6,923 bases of DNA from Desulfobacterales bacterium (GCA_030613165.1 JAUWMN010000089.1:1-6923), one strand, 5' to 3'; shown: positions 1-6,747, counted from the first letter of the stretch. Notes: generated from the letters alone by a model not told the origin. Made by a program: numbers and translations.

Positions 1-24
1 AAGATAAATAAAATTATATGGCAT
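1..24 (-). CDS. possible start of a further gene, cut by the window edge
   Basis: An ATG at 24-22 opens a reading frame that stays open for the eight codons left before the edge (M-P-Y-N-F-I-Y-L). It is preceded at 31-35 by AGAGG (minus strand), six bases from the ATG, a good ribosome-binding arrangement. The residues do not look like L36 (rpmJ) or S13 (rpsM), which often follow infA or map. Eight codons are too few to identify a product, and chance cannot be excluded in this AT-rich stretch. Confidence 0.22.
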
Positions 25-63
25 CAATAACCTCTGGTTTTTTTGTAATACACAAAACTCAAC

Positions 64-206
64 GTGTCCATCCAGAAATGGTAGATTTTGTCCCAAGACA
101 AGGCCGCACAAAGGTTTCTGCCGGAGGCGTAGCACCGCTACGTCGAGGATAGAAACCTGCGGAGAACGCCGTATTGGGGCAAAAGATGCCATTTCTGGAT
201 GGACAC
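64..206. repeat. 143-nt long palindromic (hairpin-forming) element next to infA
   Basis: The ends form a perfect 18-bp inverted repeat, 64-81 with 189-206. Pairing continues inward: 86-96 with 174-184 (one G.T pair), 98-99 with 171-172, 104-107 with 159-162, 112-119 with 151-158. The centre is an 8-bp stem, 126-133 with 137-144, with a 3-nt loop. Over the outer 36 positions of each arm, 31 pairs are Watson-Crick, 2 are G.T and 3 are mismatched. Neither strand has a T-run straight after it, so it does not look like a simple intrinsic terminator, and it has no coding potential. The structure resembles a dispersed palindromic repeat or a MITE-like element, but I see no clear target-site duplication. 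It abuts the infA stop codon and shares its last base. Confidence 0.75.
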
Positions 207-424
207 TATTTGGATCGATAGGTTATCCTCCCCCTGGTAAGATCATACGGCGAAAGTTCCACTGTCACCGTATCCCCTGGAAGTATCTTAATAAAGTGCA
301 TACGCATCTTTCCAGAAATATGGGCCAAGACAATATGGCCATTCGGCAATTCTACTCGAAACATTGCGTTGGGCAAGGTTTCAAGCACTTTCCCTTCAAC
401 TTCGATTGCCTCTTCTTTTACCAT
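206..424 (-). CDS. infA: translation initiation factor IF-1
   Basis: This 72-residue protein is the usual full length of IF-1, a single S1-like OB-fold protein that binds the A site of the 30S subunit with IF-2 and IF-3 during initiation. The diagnostic blocks are present in order: an N-terminal K-E-E-A-I-E-V-E-G, then [10 protein letters not shown] near residues 17-26, H-I-S-G-K-M-R near 35-41, and [20 protein letters not shown] near 48-67. The ATG at 424-422 has GGGAG at 431-435, six bases upstream. The start overlaps the end of map by 7 nt, so the two are probably translationally coupled. The TAG stop (208-206) touches a long palindrome. Identity is certain from sequence motifs. Confidence 0.98.
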   Translation of the reverse strand: MVKEEAIEVEGKVLETLPNAMFRVELPNGHIVLAHISGKMRMHFIKILPGDTVTVELSPYDLTRGRITYRSK

Positions 425-1182
425 TTAACACTCCCATCCCGTTTGCTTAAAATCTCCGGCTCTGTTTCAGTGATTACCACGCTATGCTCGAAGTGGGCTG
501 ATAAACTGCCATCCTTTGTCACGGCTGTCCATCCGTCCTCCAGGGTTTCGACGTCATATCCCCCCATATTGACCATCGGTTCTATTGCCAAAACCATTCC
601 AGGTTGGAGGCGAATTCCAAATCCCGGCTTTCCGTAATTAGGTATCTGTGGATCTTCGTGAAGATCTTTTCCTATGCCGTGTCCTACAAACTTCCGAACC
701 ACGGAATAAGCATTAGCTTCAACATGTGATTGAATCGCGTGAGAAATATCAGAAAGTCTATTTCCGTATCGAGCCTGTTTTATTCCTAAGTAAAGCGATT
801 CTTCCGTGACCCGCAATAAGTGACTGACCTCCTCGGACACCTTCCCTACAGGCACTGTTATGGCCGCATCGCCGTAGTATCCATCAAAAAAGACTCCAAA
901 GTCAATGCTGAGAATATCTCCTTCTTTCAAAGGCGCAGAAGTTGGAAAACCATGAACCACCTGGTTATTTACAGAAGCACAAATGGTATAAGGAAATCCT
1001 CGGTACCCCTTGAAAGCAGGTTTGGCCTTGAATCCTTTTGTTAAGTTCTCCGCGCGTCTATCCAGCTTTAAGGTATTGATACCAGGCCTGATCTCCTCCT
1101 TGAGGACCGCAAGAATTTCAGCCACAATACTATTACTTACCCTTAACTTCTCGATTTCTCTATGAGATTTTAAGGTAACCAT
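418..1182 (-). CDS. map: methionine aminopeptidase, type I
   Basis: This 254-residue cytosolic metalloenzyme removes the initiator methionine from nascent proteins. All residues expected of the pita-bread fold are visible: substrate-binding His77 (V-V-H-G-F-P), metal ligands Asp94 (S-I-D-F-G), Asp105 (Y-Y-G-D-A), His168 (G-H-G-I-G), Glu201 (A-I-E-P-M) and Glu232 (F-E-H-S-V), plus His175 in H-E-D-P. It has no N-terminal zinc-finger extension and no type II insert, so it is a short type I enzyme. The ATG lies only 3 nt beyond the secY stop and has just a weak, distant AGGG upstream, which suggests coupling to secY translation. Its 3' end overlaps infA. The adk gene often found between secY and map is absent. 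Confidence 0.98.
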   Translation of the reverse strand: MVTLKSHREIEKLRVSNSIVAEILAVLKEEIRPGINTLKLDRRAENLTKGFKAKPAFKGYRGFPYTICASVNNQVVHGFPTSAPLKEGDILSIDFGVFFDGYYGDAAITVPVGKVSEEVSHLLRVTEESLYLGIKQARYGNRLSDISHAIQSHVEANAYSVVRKFVGHGIGKDLHEDPQIPNYGKPGFGIRLQPGMVLAIEPMVNMGGYDVETLEDGWTAVTKDGSLSAHFEHSVVITETEPEILSKRDGSVKW

Positions 1183-1185
1183 ATC

Positions 1186-2496
1186 TTACATACGGCCCTT
1201 CATTTGACCCCTTTTCATAAAGCCTTCATAGTGCCTGGCCATCATATGGGATTCCATCTGGGCCACAGTATCTATCGCCACACCCACCACGATCAGCAAT
1301 GCAGTTCCACCAAAATAGAATGGAACATTAAACCTATAAATCAAAAGTGTTGGGAGAACACAAACCACCGAAACATATAGCGCCCCACCAAGGGTAATCC
1401 TGGTCAACACCTTGTCAATATAATCAGCGGTACGTTTGCCGGGACGGATCCCGGGGATATATCCGCCATGTTTTTTCATATTGTCCGCCACATCCGCGGG
1501 ATTAAATGTTACGGCTGTGTAAAAATAACAGAAAAAGATTATACAGCCGACATAAAAGAGATTGTACCATATGGTGTTCGGGGACATGGCTTGCACAACG
1601 CTCTCCATCCATGGAACCTTTATAAAACTGGCTATCGTTGCCGGGAACATAATAATAGAAGACGCGAAGATAGGAGGTATGACCCCTGCCATATTGATCT
1701 TCATGGGTAAGTGTGTGCTTTGTCCTCCGTACATACGGCGTCCTACAATCCGCTTGGCATACTGTACCGGTATTCGGCGTTGTCCACGTTCCATAAAGAT
1801 AATGGTCGCCACCACCGCAACCATAAGCACGATCAGAATCAAGACAATGAAGACCCCCATCTCACCCGTGCTTAAAAGGCGAAAAGTATTCCCGATAGCA
1901 ACAGGCATCCCTGCCACAATCCCTGCAAAAATGATCATAGAGATACCGTTGCCGATTCCGCGTTCGGTAATCTGTTCGCCAAGCCACATGATGAAAGCCG
2001 TACCGGCTGTTAATGTAATGATCGTCATGATACGAAAAGACCACCCTGGGATTAAAACCACAGGAGCGCCCCCCGGCGAGGTCATCTGCTCTAAACCCAC
2101 ACTGATCATAAGCGATTGAATAACACCCAGAACGATTGTGCCGTACCGCGTATATTGTGTAATTTTTTTACGACCGGCTTCTCCCTCCTTGGAAAGCCGT
2201 TCCAGCGTAGGGATAACCACAGTTAGCAACTGTAATATAATGGACGCGCTAATATACGGCATGATTCCAAGCGCAAACACAGAGAGTCTCTCCAGCGCCC
2301 CACCGGAAAACATGTCAAAGAGCCCGAACAATGTCCCTTGCGCCCGGGAAAAAAATGATGCCAATGCATCCCCATCAATCCCGGGTGTCGGAACGTGCAC
2401 GCCGACACGATATACTATCAACAACAATAAGGTATATGTAATTCGCTTCTTTAATTCAGGAATCTTAAAAATATTTTGAAAGCCGGTTCCTACCAC
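1186..2496 (-). CDS. secY: preprotein translocase channel subunit SecY
   Basis: SecY is the channel subunit of the SecYEG translocon in the inner membrane, taking substrates from SecA or the ribosome. The 436-residue product is normal length and shows about ten hydrophobic segments, the first near 20-39. The family signature [18 protein letters not shown] lies at 73-90. The cytoplasmic loop [15 protein letters not shown] is at 96-110. [14 protein letters not shown] is at 267-280, and the late cytoplasmic region [12 protein letters not shown] at 345-356 is where SecA and ribosomes are known to contact the family. The start is GTG, one base past the rplO stop, with AGGA seven bases upstream and no usable in-frame ATG nearby. 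Its place after rplO is the standard spc order. Confidence 0.98.
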   Translation of the reverse strand: MVGTGFQNIFKIPELKKRITYTLLLLIVYRVGVHVPTPGIDGDALASFFSRAQGTLFGLFDMFSGGALERLSVFALGIMPYISASIILQLLTVVIPTLERLSKEGEAGRKKITQYTRYGTIVLGVIQSLMISVGLEQMTSPGGAPVVLIPGWSFRIMTIITLTAGTAFIMWLGEQITERGIGNGISMIIFAGIVAGMPVAIGNTFRLLSTGEMGVFIVLILIVLMVAVVATIIFMERGQRRIPVQYAKRIVGRRMYGGQSTHLPMKINMAGVIPPIFASSIIMFPATIASFIKVPWMESVVQAMSPNTIWYNLFYVGCIIFFCYFYTAVTFNPADVADNMKKHGGYIPGIRPGKRTADYIDKVLTRITLGGALYVSVVCVLPTLLIYRFNVPFYFGGTALLIVVGVAIDTVAQMESHMMARHYEGFMKRGQMKGRM

Positions 2497-2497
2497 G

Positions 2498-2938
2498 TTA
2501 ACATCCTATTATCTTTCCGCCCACAGCTTCCACCTTTGCGCGTGCCGATCGGCTGCAAGCCGTTATGTTCAGGGTTAAAGGATATGTTATCTCGCCTTTT
2601 CCCAACAGCTTAATTCCTTCGGTGCCATGTTTTAATAAACCTGTCTCTTTAAAGGCAGCATCGTCAACCGTAGCCCCCTTTTCAAATCTGGCCAGATCCT
2701 GAATGTTAATTATGCTGTATCTTTTCTTGAATATATTCGTAAAGCCTCTCTTAGGCAGTCTCCGTTGCAGAGGCATTTGGCCCCCTTCAAAGCCGACACG
2801 TACACCGCCGCCGGATCGTGAATTCTGACCGTTTTGCCCTCTTCCCGAGGTTTTACCCCATCCGGATCCAGGTCCTCTGCCAACTCGTTTCCTACTCTTG
2901 CGTACCCCTGTCGGGGGGGCCAATTCATTAAGCTTCAT
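2498..2938 (-). CDS. rplO: 50S ribosomal protein L15
   Basis: L15 is a late-assembling large-subunit protein with a long basic N-terminal tail that enters the 23S rRNA core. This 146-residue product starts [11 protein letters not shown] and has the glycine- and arginine-rich stretch [17 protein letters not shown] (18-34). The hallmark [18 protein letters not shown] lies at 49-66. The ATG at 2938 is chosen because GAGGAG (2946-2951) sits seven bases upstream and the protein then begins as the family does. An in-frame TTG at 2953 would add five residues and lie within that ribosome-binding site. The start overlaps the end of rpmD by 11 nt, and the stop is one base from the secY start. Confidence 0.97.
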   Translation of the reverse strand: MKLNELAPPTGVRKSRKRVGRGPGSGWGKTSGRGQNGQNSRSGGGVRVGFEGGQMPLQRRLPKRGFTNIFKKRYSIINIQDLARFEKGATVDDAAFKETGLLKHGTEGIKLLGKGEITYPLTLNITACSRSARAKVEAVGGKIIGC

Positions 2939-3122
2939 TGCCCTGCTCCTCAACTTCCAATAAATGGGACACTTTGTTTATCATACCTTGTATAGTGGGG
3001 CTGTTCTTTACAACAACCGATCGATTCAACTTGCGGAGTCCCATTGCCCTGAGAATCTTTCGGTGCTTCTCAGGTCTTCCGATCATGCTCTTTCGCAATG
3101 TAATTTTAACCATTTCCGACAT
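2928..3122 (-). CDS. rpmD: 50S ribosomal protein L30
   Basis: L30 is a small large-subunit protein. This 64-residue product shows the family pattern: V-K-I-T-L-R-K-S-M-I-G-R-P-E-K-H-R near 5-21, then L-R-A-M-G-L-R-K-L-N-R-S-V near 24-36, and P-T-I-Q-G-M-I-N-K-V near 42-51. It is slightly longer than the usual 58-60 residues because of a short N-terminal addition (M-S-E) and an acidic C-terminal tail. The ATG at 3122 is preferred because AAAGGA and AAGG stretches precede it. The ATG at 3113 would match the commonest family start but has only a weak site, so it remains possible. The end overlaps rplO by 11 nt, and 42 nt separate it from rpsE upstream. Confidence 0.96.
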   Translation of the reverse strand: MSEMVKITLRKSMIGRPEKHRKILRAMGLRKLNRSVVVKNSPTIQGMINKVSHLLEVEEQGNEA

Positions 3123-3164
3123 CGGTCCTTGTCCTTTCCGGATCCACAGTATAGAATTTCCAAA

Positions 3165-3659
3165 CTAAATCTCCTCAGGATTTTTCCCGCGCCTTTTGGC
3201 GATAGATTCTCGAGATTCAAGCTGGCGCAGTCCCGCAATAGTGGCCTTCACAATATTGTGCGGATTATGGGACCCTAAACACTTAGTAAGTATATTTTGC
3301 ACACCTACGGCTTCCAGTACCGCTCGCACAGCGCCTCCGGCGATGAGTCCGGTGCCTGCCGAGGCCGGTTTTAGTAAAACACGGCCCGCTCCAAACCTCC
3401 CGATGATTTGATAGGGAACGGTATTATTTATCAAAGCAACTTGGGTCATATCTTTTTTTGCATGTTCAATCCCTTTACGAATCGCCTCAGGCACCTCATT
3501 CGCCTTGCCGAGACCGCATCCCACACTACCGTTACCATCGCCCACCACAACTATCGCGCTAAATCCGAAACGACGACCACCTTTGACCACTTTTGCTACA
3601 CGACTGATGTGGATTACCTTATCAATTAACTGAACCTCTTCTGAGCCTACCTTAAACAA
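3165..3659 (-). CDS. rpsE: 30S ribosomal protein S5
   Basis: S5 lies near the decoding region of the small subunit and contributes to translational fidelity; its loop near residues 20-30 is where spectinomycin-resistance changes occur in the family. The 164-residue product has the N-terminal double-stranded-RNA-binding-like half, with [11 protein letters not shown] (21-31), V-V-V-G-D-G (37-42) and [14 protein letters not shown] (49-62). The C-terminal half has [14 protein letters not shown] (99-112) and [13 protein letters not shown] (128-140). The start is TTG with GGGAGG six bases upstream; no in-frame ATG exists between rplR and the conserved region. The loop [10 protein letters not shown] differs from the more usual G-D-G-K-G-R-V-G-F-G, a modest variation. 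Confidence 0.97.
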   Translation of the reverse strand: MFKVGSEEVQLIDKVIHISRVAKVVKGGRRFGFSAIVVVGDGNGSVGCGLGKANEVPEAIRKGIEHAKKDMTQVALINNTVPYQIIGRFGAGRVLLKPASAGTGLIAGGAVRAVLEAVGVQNILTKCLGSHNPHNIVKATIAGLRQLESRESIAKRRGKNPEEI

Positions 3660-3665
3660 TGGGGT

Positions 3666-3671
3666 CCTCCC
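3666..3671 (-). promoter_or_regulatory. strong ribosome-binding site for the TTG start of rpsE
   Basis: The minus strand reads GGGAGG here, six bases before the TTG at 3659. It fixes the start of rpsE, because no ATG lies nearby in frame. Confidence 0.8.
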
Positions 3672-3673
3672 TA

Positions 3674-4042
3674 TTAAAAATCTAAACCACCTTCTCGTGC
3701 TCCTGTCGACAACGCTTTAACACGTCCGTGATATAAAAACCCGTTACGATCAAAAACAACCTGTGCGATGCCCTTCTCAGCAGCTCTCTGTGCTAAGAGC
3801 TTCCCGATGTGATGGGCTGCCGCCTTCTTGCCTTCAAACTTGGGCATTTCCCTGACAGCCTTCTCAATTGTAGAGGCTGAAACCAAGGTTTGTCCTGTCG
3901 TGTCCTCGATAATCTGTGCATACATATGTCGGGCACTTCTAAAAACGGATAACCTCGGACGTTCACTTGTTCCAAGCATTTTTTTTCGAATACGTATTTT
4001 TCTTTTTAAACGTGCCCTTAGTGCCTCGTTCATCAATCCCAT
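3674..4042 (-). CDS. rplR: 50S ribosomal protein L18
   Basis: L18 binds 5S rRNA together with L5 and L25 in the central protuberance. From the ATG at 4042 the product is 122 residues. It has a basic N-terminus ([13 protein letters not shown]), then [13 protein letters not shown] and H-M-Y-A-Q-I-I-E-D. The C-terminal half has the family pattern [17 protein letters not shown], and the protein ends A-R-E-G-G-L-D-F. Three in-frame ATGs exist. The one at 4066 is buried in a strong hairpin and has no ribosome-binding site. The one at 4033 has GGGA only three bases away. The one at 4042 has GAGAG seven bases upstream and is preferred, though the exact start is less certain than the identity. Confidence 0.95.
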   Translation of the reverse strand: MGLMNEALRARLKRKIRIRKKMLGTSERPRLSVFRSARHMYAQIIEDTTGQTLVSASTIEKAVREMPKFEGKKAAAHHIGKLLAQRAAEKGIAQVVFDRNGFLYHGRVKALSTGAREGGLDF

Positions 4043-4059
4043 AATCACACTCTCAAATA

Positions 4060-4096
4060 GAGACATTTGTAAAACGTGACGTTTTGCAAATGTCTC
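4060..4096. repeat. near-perfect 17-bp hairpin between rplF and rplR
   Basis: Positions 4060-4076 pair with 4080-4096 with a single G.T pair (4070 with 4086) and a three-base loop at 4077-4079. On the minus-strand transcript it lies 4 nt after the rplF stop and ends 17 nt before the preferred rplR start. The next bases on that strand are TATTTGAG, not a run of T, so it is not a convincing intrinsic terminator for the operon. A processing site, an mRNA stabiliser or a partial attenuator are all possible; the sequence does not decide between them. Confidence 0.85.
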
Positions 4097-4100
4097 AAGT

Positions 4101-4640
4101 TTATTTTGCTCCAGACTTACCAGCCTTTTTCCTAATACGCTCTTCTGCGTATTTAATCCCTTTGCCCTTATACGGTTCGGGTTTACGAAAAGATCTTACT
4201 TTGGCGGCAGTTAATCCTAATAGTTCTTTGTCTATTCCTGAAAGAACGATTTTGGTCTGTTTTTCAACTGTAGCGCTGATTCCCTCCGGAAGTTTATAAA
4301 CAACGGGATGGGAATAGCCAATGTTAAAGTTCAACGTATCCCCTTTCAAATCAACTCGATAACCTACCCCGTTTATTTCAAGAACACGTTCAAAGCCCTT
4401 AGTAACACCTGTCACCATATTTGCAACCAGGGCACGTGTCAATCCATGTAAGGCCCTCATCTCATTAGATGAACCACCAGGACTCACTATTATCTTATCA
4501 TTTTCAACTTGAAGATTGACATTTGGGTGTATAGCTCTTGACAGTTGCCCCTTCTTTCCCTTAACCGTTATATTGCGGTCTTTATAGCTTACTTTAACAG
4601 ATTCCGGTATTGGTATCGGTATCTTACCTATTCGAGACAT
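4101..4640 (-). CDS. rplF: 50S ribosomal protein L6
   Basis: L6 sits near the sarcin-ricin loop and the base of the L7/L12 stalk and helps form the elongation-factor site. The 179-residue product begins [12 protein letters not shown], has the typical duplicated L6 architecture, and carries the family signature [11 protein letters not shown] near residues 157-167, with a basic C-terminal tail. The ATG at 4640 is chosen because it gives the standard N-terminus, with AAGAGG at 4649-4654 eight bases upstream. An in-frame TTG at 4664 would add eight acidic residues encoded by the ribosome-binding region itself. It lies 28 nt after rpsH and is followed by a strong hairpin before rplR. Confidence 0.97.
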   Translation of the reverse strand: MSRIGKIPIPIPESVKVSYKDRNITVKGKKGQLSRAIHPNVNLQVENDKIIVSPGGSSNEMRALHGLTRALVANMVTGVTKGFERVLEINGVGYRVDLKGDTLNFNIGYSHPVVYKLPEGISATVEKQTKIVLSGIDKELLGLTAAKVRSFRKPEPYKGKGIKYAEERIRKKAGKSGAK

Positions 4641-4668
4641 TTCCTTTTCCTCTTCTCCGGGCAATAGT

Positions 4669-5067
4669 TTACCAAACAGCGCAAAGGAGTTCCCCTCCTA
4701 CGTTCTGCTTTTTTGCCTCTCGATCCGTCAGCACTCCGTTAGATGTTGATAGAATAGCAATCCCCATACCGTTCAGTATTAATGGAATATCTTTTTGCTT
4801 TACATAGATACGCCGACTCGGTTTGCTATGTCTTTTCATTCCTACAATAGCGCTCTGATTGGTATCGGAGTACTTTAAATAGATTCGAATAAACCCCTGT
4901 TTCCCGTCCTTAATGAGCTTATAGTTTTTAACATACCCCTCGGATTTCAAAATCTTGACCACACTGATCTTCAATTTGGACGCAGGAACGTCTACTCTAT
5001 TAAAGCTTGCTATACTTCCATTACGTATGCGTGTCAGCATGTCAGCCAAAGGATCCGTAACTGCCAT
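4669..5067 (-). CDS. rpsH: 30S ribosomal protein S8
   Basis: S8 binds helix 21 of 16S rRNA early in small-subunit assembly; in E. coli it also represses the spc operon by binding its mRNA near rplE. The 132-residue product starts M-A-V-T-D-P-L-A-D-M-L-T-R-I-R-N-G, carries S-K-L-K-I-S-V-V-K-I-L-K-S-E-G-Y-V, and ends with the signature region G-I-A-I-L-S-T-S-N-G-V-L-T-D-R-E-A followed by V-G-G-E-L-L-C-A-V-W. AGGAG lies six bases before the ATG. I could not recognise an E. coli-like S8 target around rplE, so autogenous control here is unproven. The gene is separated from rpsN by an unusually long AT-rich spacer. Confidence 0.97.
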   Translation of the reverse strand: MAVTDPLADMLTRIRNGSIASFNRVDVPASKLKISVVKILKSEGYVKNYKLIKDGKQGFIRIYLKYSDTNQSAIVGMKRHSKPSRRIYVKQKDIPLILNGMGIAILSTSNGVLTDREAKKQNVGGELLCAVW

Positions 5068-5117
5068 GGATGTCTCCTATTGCTTTAGAATAAAATAAAA
5101 AAATATAAACTGAATCC

Positions 5118-5197
5118 GAATGAAAAGTTAAGAATGAAAAATTACAAAAAATAGGTATTGGTCATCATTTTTTCACTTTCCACTTTTAACCTTAACC
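5118..5197. repeat. degenerate heptamer repeats facing each other in the rpsN-rpsH spacer
   Basis: This lies inside the 144-nt gap at 5068-5211. On the plus strand 5170-5197 reads as four consecutive 7-mers: TTTTCAC, TTTCCAC, TTTTAAC, CTTAACC. On the left, GAATGAAAAGTTA (5118-5130) recurs at 5132-5144 with one difference, a 14-nt period. Read on the minus strand these are similar T-rich heptamers, so the two halves form an imperfect inverted repeat that could pair with many G.U pairs. The rest of the spacer is AT-rich, and I see no gene or convincing promoter in it. Confidence 0.55.
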
Positions 5198-5211
5198 CCC
5201 GAGCATCAGAA

Positions 5212-5397
5212 TTACCAACTCGACTTTACTACGCCCGGCAACTCGCCCCTTAGAGCCATAGTCCTGAAACATATTCGGCATGTGCCAAATTTCCTTATAA
5301 ATCCTCTCGGCCTCCCACAAATAGGACAACGACTATATTTACGAGTACTAAATTTGGGAGGACGTAATGCTTTTGCAATCAAAGATTTCTTTGCCAA
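5212..5397 (-). CDS. rpsN: 30S ribosomal protein S14, zinc-binding type
   Basis: S14 is a late-assembling small-subunit head protein near the A and P sites. This 61-residue copy is the short zinc form, with two cysteine pairs, Cys24-x2-Cys27 and Cys40-x2-Cys43, in the context [10 protein letters not shown] and G-T-C-R-I-C-F-R. The end, [10 protein letters not shown], is typical of the family. The start is TTG at 5397 with AAGGAGG five bases upstream; the resulting [10 protein letters not shown] is a normal N-terminus and no ATG is available. It lies 33 nt after rplE, the canonical spc position. I see no second, zinc-free S14 gene in the window. Confidence 0.97.
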   Translation of the reverse strand: MAKKSLIAKALRPPKFSTRKYSRCPICGRPRGFIRKFGTCRICFRTMALRGELPGVVKSSW

Positions 5398-5402
5398 ACA
5401 AC

Positions 5403-5409
5403 CCTCCTT
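5403..5409 (-). promoter_or_regulatory. consensus ribosome-binding site for the TTG start of rpsN
   Basis: The minus strand reads AAGGAGG, five bases before the TTG at 5397. It is among the strongest ribosome-binding sites in the window and fixes the non-ATG start of rpsN. Confidence 0.85.
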
Positions 5410-5430
5410 CTTGCTGTTTTGTGTTCTCTA

Positions 5431-5970
5431 TCAATCCCTAAAAGGCATCCCCATCAATTTGAGAAATTCCCTTGCCTCTTCATCCGTTTTAGCAGTAGTA
5501 TTAATTGTAATATTCAAGCCCTTAATTTTATCAATCTTGTCATAATCGATCTCAGGAAATATAATTTGTTCCTTGATCCCAAGAGAGTAGTTCCCTCTCT
5601 TGTCAAACGCCTTCCCTGAAACACCCAGGAAATCCCGCACCCTCGGAAGAGCAATATTGACCAGCTTGCCAAAAAAATCGTACATTCTATCACCACGAAG
5701 GGTCACCTTACACCCAATAGGCATACCCGCTCTCAGTTTAAAGGTTGCAATCGATTTTTTTGCCCGTGTTATCACAGGCTTTTGTCCGGCAATCAGGGTA
5801 AGTTCTTTAACGGCTCCGTCCAGTATCTTAATATTATGTATTGCTTCACCTAACCCCATGTTAAGGCTTATCTTGGTCAGCTGCGGAATCTGCATAACAT
5901 TTTCATAGCCGAACATCTCCTTGAGTTTTGGCGCTACCTCTTCCTTATATAATATTTTTACCTGTGACAT
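5431..5970 (-). CDS. rplE: 50S ribosomal protein L5
   Basis: L5 binds 5S rRNA and contacts the P-site tRNA from the central protuberance. From the ATG at 5970 the product is 179 residues, the usual length. It has [12 protein letters not shown] near 20-31, [11 protein letters not shown] (the family signature area), [20 protein letters not shown] and L-R-G-D-R-M-Y-D-F. The C-terminus has [18 protein letters not shown] and ends L-M-G-M-P-F-R-D. The 5970 start fits the family N-terminus and has GAGG six bases upstream. An in-frame ATG at 5982 would add four residues and has AGGG five bases away, so it is a credible alternative. Confidence 0.97.
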   Translation of the reverse strand: MSQVKILYKEEVAPKLKEMFGYENVMQIPQLTKISLNMGLGEAIHNIKILDGAVKELTLIAGQKPVITRAKKSIATFKLRAGMPIGCKVTLRGDRMYDFFGKLVNIALPRVRDFLGVSGKAFDKRGNYSLGIKEQIIFPEIDYDKIDKIKGLNITINTTAKTDEEAREFLKLMGMPFRD

Positions 5971-5989
5971 CTTATCCCTCATTCAAACC

Positions 5990-6316
5990 CTACTTATCCA
6001 AAATCTCCCCCCACTTCTGACAAACCCGGACCTTCTTGCCGTCCTCCAATTGTTTCATCTTTGTGCGTATCCCATTCATGCATTTATCACATATCAACAT
6101 CACGTTAGAAAAATCTATGGGACTCTCTTTTTCAACAATCCCTCCCTGGCGGCTTGGCCCTCCAGCCCGTGTATGCCGCTTTACCATGTTGGCATTTTCT
6201 ACAATAAGACGTCCCTTCTTATGAATAATGCTCAAGACCTTACCGATTTTTCCCTTTTCTTTACCGGCAATAATCTTAACTTTATCGTCTTTCTTGATGC
6301 GACAAACTTTTCTCAT
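5990..6316 (-). CDS. rplX: 50S ribosomal protein L24
   Basis: L24 is one of the two assembly-initiator proteins of the large subunit and lies near the exit-tunnel opening. The 108-residue product carries the KOW motif at its start (D-D-K-V-K-I-I-A-G-K-E-K-G-K-I-G-K-V near 10-27), then the family block V-E-N-A-N-M-V-K-R-H-T-R. The C-terminal half, C-D-K-C at 76-79 and V-R-V-C-Q-K-W at 97-102, looks like the cysteine cluster of four-cysteine L24 proteins, but the last cysteine is Trp102. The ATG at 6316 is the only sensible start; GAGGAG lies a rather long 11 bases upstream. It is 28 nt from rplN and 19 nt from the chosen rplE start. Confidence 0.97.
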   Translation of the reverse strand: MRKVCRIKKDDKVKIIAGKEKGKIGKVLSIIHKKGRLIVENANMVKRHTRAGGPSRQGGIVEKESPIDFSNVMLICDKCMNGIRTKMKQLEDGKKVRVCQKWGEILDK

Positions 6317-6344
6317 GATCCATTCTACTCCTCGCCTTCCCCTA

Positions 6345-6713
6345 TTATAAAACTTCAGGAGCCAGCGATATAATCTTCATAAATTTTTTGGCACGTAACT
6401 CTCGGGCAATGGGACCAAATATACGCGTACCGATCGGTTCCTGCTGTTGGTTGATAAGTACCGCGGAATTGTCATCAAATCGAATATATGATCCATCCGG
6501 TCTACGAACCTCTTTCTTGGTCCGAACCACAACGGCCCGCATAACATCACCTTTTTTTACCTTTGAATTAGGTATTGCCTCTTTGACTGACACAACAATG
6601 ATGTCGCCGACGCTCGCATACCGTCGCTTTGCTCCACCTAACACCTTGATACAATATAGCCTTTTAGCGCCGGAATTATCGGCCGCCTGTAGTTGAGTTT
6701 CTGCCTGTATCAT
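6345..6713 (-). CDS. rplN: 50S ribosomal protein L14
   Basis: L14 lies on the subunit interface of the large subunit, where it forms a bridge to 16S rRNA and, with L19, a factor-binding face. The 122-residue product is exactly the common bacterial length. It starts [18 protein letters not shown], has [11 protein letters not shown] and the signature [24 protein letters not shown]. It then reads [13 protein letters not shown] and ends S-L-A-P-E-V-L. AAGGA lies seven bases before the ATG. In E. coli rplN is the first gene of the spc operon, and here too a long spacer separates it from rpsQ. Confidence 0.98.
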   Translation of the reverse strand: MIQAETQLQAADNSGAKRLYCIKVLGGAKRRYASVGDIIVVSVKEAIPNSKVKKGDVMRAVVVRTKKEVRRPDGSYIRFDDNSAVLINQQQEPIGTRIFGPIARELRAKKFMKIISLAPEVL

Positions 6714-6741
6714 GACTTGTTCCTTACTTATTTAGCTCGAT

Positions 6742-6747
6742 ATTGTA
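6742..6747 (-). promoter_or_regulatory. possible -10 element of an spc promoter
   Basis: The minus strand reads TACAAT, one mismatch from the sigma-70 -10 consensus, about 29 nt upstream of the rplN start and at the boundary where E. coli has its spc promoter. No good -35 hexamer lies 15-19 nt upstream; the closest, CTGTCA (6770-6775), is 22 nt away. The call is weak. Confidence 0.2.

Noticed and set aside
64..206. Simple rho-independent terminator after infA
   Set aside because: The structure is too long and branched, and no T-run follows it on the minus strand; the bases after it read GTTGAG.
1562..2119. A 185-codon plus-strand open frame inside secY
   Set aside because: It is antisense to a well-conserved membrane protein gene, has no recognisable domain, and its composition is what the complement of secY codons would give.
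2939..2953. TTG at 2953 as the rplO start
   Set aside because: It falls within the GAGGAG site that serves the ATG at 2938, where the normal L15 N-terminus begins.
4043..4066. Upstream ATG (4066) as the rplR start, giving 130 residues
   Set aside because: It lacks a ribosome-binding site, lies within the stem of a strong hairpin, and adds residues not typical of L18.
4060..4096. Intrinsic terminator within the operon
   Set aside because: The stem is strong, but the minus strand continues TATTTGAG rather than a run of T, and essential genes follow at once.
4641..4664. TTG at 4664 as the rplF start
   Set aside because: The added residues are the translation of the ribosome-binding region, and the ATG at 4640 gives the standard L6 N-terminus.
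5940..6000. E. coli-like S8 repressor site near the rplE start
   Set aside because: I could not recognise a helix-21-like stem with the internal loop expected of an S8 target, so it is not called.
5921..6373. A 150-codon plus-strand open frame across rplE, rplX and the end of rplN
   Set aside because: It crosses three certain genes on the other strand and has no family-like motifs.
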